Shown: positions 5,958 to 7,655 of the stretch, one piece after another | Numbering within the stretch: the first letter of the stretch is position 1 | Layout: each line of letters begins with the position of its first letter | Origin: Firmicutes bacterium CAG:631 | GTDB taxonomy: Bacteria; Bacillota_I; Bacilli_A; RFN20; CAG-631 | Assembly (NCBI GenBank): GCA_000433015.1 | Contig: HF998008.1 | Coordinates: 18,597 to 26,251, forward strand | Length of the DNA: 7,655 nt | Direction: 5' to 3' | Translations under genes and position numbers: made by a program | The notes under the pieces: model-generated | The model's input: only the letters and a program-made list of their open reading frames with translations | Told to the model about the DNA's origin: nothing | The model's database searches: none

Positions 5958-7655
5958 TTAATGAAAGACACGATTGACTTCTAAAATTCCTGTAATCTTA
6001 TTTAAATTAGAAATCAACGTCTCTAAATGATGCACATCTGAAACATAAACCGTGCAACTAATGGTTGCCGTTTTGGTTTCGTAATGTGATTTTGCACTAA
6101 TACTTTCAATACGAATTTTAACACTTGAAATTAAACTCATCAAGTCTACGACCAAATTTCCTCTATCATTGGCTAAAATTTCTAAATCAACAGGATAATA
6201 AGTTAAGGTTAATGTTTCAGCCCATGAGGTTTCAATTAGCCGTTTCTTTTCATGAATGATATTGGGACAATTAATTCGATGGACTTTCACACCACTTCCA
6301 CGTGTAATATAGCCAACAATTAAATCACCGGGAATTGGCTTACAGCAAGAAGCAGGTTCTACTTTTAATCCATCAATACCTTTAATTTTGATATCATTGC
6401 GGTTGTTTTTTAAATCAGCATGACTATGCGATTTTTTTATCATTTGATTGATTTGAACGACAAGATTGGGTCTTAAATTGGTACATTGCGTGACCACAAG
6501 TTGAGCACTTAAAGAACGACGACCTACATTAATAATGATTTCTTCAGCTGATTTAGCATTAAAATAATTTAAGACACTCACTTGATTGAGAGAATCCATG
6601 ATTTCTTCTTTAGAAATACCGCGACTTTCAATCACATCTTCTAATAACTGCATTCCCTTTTTATAAAAGACTTCATTGATATCATTTTTTTCTTGTTGTT
6701 CTCTTTTGGCAATCGCTTTTTTAATTTGCGATCTTGCACTACTGGTTTTCACAAATTTAAGCCAATCTTCTCGTGGCCCCAAATTATTTTTAGAAGTTTT
6801 AATTTCAACAACGTCCCCTGTTTTTAAAATGGTATTTAAGGGAACGATGACTTTATTTACCAAGGCACCAATCGTCTTATTGCCTACTTCTGTGTGAATA
6901 CGATAGGCAAAATCAATTGGTGTTGATCCTTGCGGTAAATCAACAATTTTACCTTTTGGGGTTAAACAATAAACGTTGGCCTCAAAAATATCTTTTTGTA
7001 CTTGACTAATATATTCACTATCCGAAGTATTTGGATTTTCTTCATACATATTGATAAGTTGTCCAAGCCAAGCGAATTGCTCTCTTGTTAACTTTTGCTT
7101 TTTAGAGACATCTTTATTTGGTGCCGATTCTTTATAAATCCAGTGTGCTGCTACCCCATTTTCTGCAATGCGATCCATCTCTTTCGTTCGAATTTGAATT
7201 TCAAAAAGATTTCCTTCGCTATCACAAATGGTGGTATGTAAGGATTGATATAAGTTAGGCTTAGGCATAGCAATATAATCTTTAAAACGTCCAGGAATCG
7301 GCGTATATTTCTCATGAATAATTCCTAAAATTTCATAACATTGCAATTTCGTATCGGTAATAATCCGAATTGCTTGTAAATCAAAAATACGTTCAAAGAT
7401 GACATTTTTGACATATATTTTTTTATAAACACTATAAATATGTTTGATTCTACCAAAAATTTTATGGGGAATTTGATGATCTTCTAACAATTTAGATACA
7501 TCTTTGATAATTTTATCAACCCCATTTTCATTGGAAGCCAATTTATCTTGAATTAATTTTTGAATTTCTAAATATTTATCCCTATCTAAATAATAAAAAG
7601 ATAAATTTTCTAATTCATTTTTTAATTCGTTCATCCCTAAACGATGCGATAAAGG
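5958..7655 (-). CDS. rel: RelA/SpoT homolog, (p)ppGpp synthetase/hydrolase; 5' end off window
   Basis: Rel makes (p)ppGpp from ATP and GTP/GDP when uncharged tRNA enters the ribosome, and long Rel proteins usually also hydrolyse it. The 565 visible residues lack the N-terminal HD hydrolase domain, which should lie beyond the right edge. The frame is open to the edge, and the first residues PLSHRLGM match the segment after the HD domain, so Met at 7634 is internal and not a start. Counting from that Met, the synthetase domain (about 55-170) has GRIKHIYSVYKK (61-72), FDLQAIRI (84-91), PGRFKDYIAMPKPN (114-127), YQSLHTT, EIQIRT and GVAAHW. The RFKD motif is the RxKD type of bifunctional Rel. TGS is at about 221-281, a helical region follows, the zinc-finger domain has Cys430, Cys431, His452 and Cys456, and ACT runs from about 480 to 558. 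It precedes hisS and aspS. Confidence 0.96.
   Translation of the reverse strand, partial: PLSHRLGMNELKNELENLSFYYLDRDKYLEIQKLIQDKLASNENGVDKIIKDVSKLLEDHQIPHKIFGRIKHIYSVYKKIYVKNVIFERIFDLQAIRIITDTKLQCYEILGIIHEKYTPIPGRFKDYIAMPKPNLYQSLHTTICDSEGNLFEIQIRTKEMDRIAENGVAAHWIYKESAPNKDVSKKQKLTREQFAWLGQLINMYEENPNTSDSEYISQVQKDIFEANVYCLTPKGKIVDLPQGSTPIDFAYRIHTEVGNKTIGALVNKVIVPLNTILKTGDVVEIKTSKNNLGPREDWLKFVKTSSARSQIKKAIAKREQQEKNDINEVFYKKGMQLLEDVIESRGISKEEIMDSLNQVSVLNYFNAKSAEEIIINVGRRSLSAQLVVTQCTNLRPNLVVQINQMIKKSHSHADLKNNRNDIKIKGIDGLKVEPASCCKPIPGDLIVGYITRGSGVKVHRINCPNIIHEKKRLIETSWAETLTLTYYPVDLEILANDRGNLVVDLMSLISSVKIRIESISAKSHYETKTATISCTVYVSDVHHLETLISNLNKITGILEVNRVFH

Noticed and set aside
5941..5960. T-box riboswitch upstream of hisS
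   Set aside because: Only 14 nt separate rel and hisS, and the SD fills that space; no leader can fit.
6676..6897. 73-codon plus-strand open frame
   Set aside because: It is antisense to the TGS and helical regions of rel, with hydrophobic composition expected from the opposite strand.
7632..7634. ATG at 7634 as the start of rel
   Set aside because: Codons upstream to the window edge stay open and encode PLSHRLG, which matches the conserved Rel segment preceding this Met; the gene continues off the window.

Overview
This is an AT-rich window from a low-GC Gram-positive bacterium, most likely a Bacilli/Erysipelotrichia-type or uncultured Mollicutes-related lineage. The grounds are the base composition, the Rel sequence type, the rel-hisS-aspS synteny and the ynzC-tkt neighbourhood. 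UGA ends three of the genes and every Trp codon I read is UGG, so the standard bacterial code is used and not the Mycoplasma code. All genes lie on the minus strand, so transcription runs from the right edge to the left edge.

Right part (7655 to 1803): a tightly packed unit in the order rel (5' end off the window), hisS, aspS and a GNAT-fold protein of the YghO-like type. rel and hisS are separated by 14 nt. hisS/aspS and aspS/GNAT each overlap by 4 nt (ATGA), which implies translational coupling. A hairpin followed by a U-tract begins at the GNAT stop codon and ends the unit. Rel makes and probably degrades (p)ppGpp in response to uncharged tRNA, and HisRS and AspRS charge tRNAs, so the unit combines tRNA charging with the alarm system that monitors it. 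The GNAT protein is a predicted acyltransferase of unknown substrate.

Left part (1774 to 1): a promoter lies immediately behind the terminator and drives one open frame that runs off the left edge. Its first 69 codons are a DUF896 (YnzC/UPF0291) protein. The reading frame then continues without a stop into transketolase, of which about 506 residues are visible. ynzC upstream of tkt is a known Bacillus arrangement, but here the two are in one frame. A good internal ribosome binding site precedes the transketolase Met, so free transketolase is probably made as well. The junction carries a run of six A; one extra A would restore a stop for ynzC, so the fusion needs checking against reads or relatives.

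The window is otherwise ordinary housekeeping DNA. I see no tRNA, rRNA, CRISPR array, insertion sequence or phage gene, and no gene-free stretch longer than 76 nt. The points most worth following are the YnzC-transketolase frame, a pair of CxC motifs near the transketolase active site, and the acyltransferase coupled to aspS.
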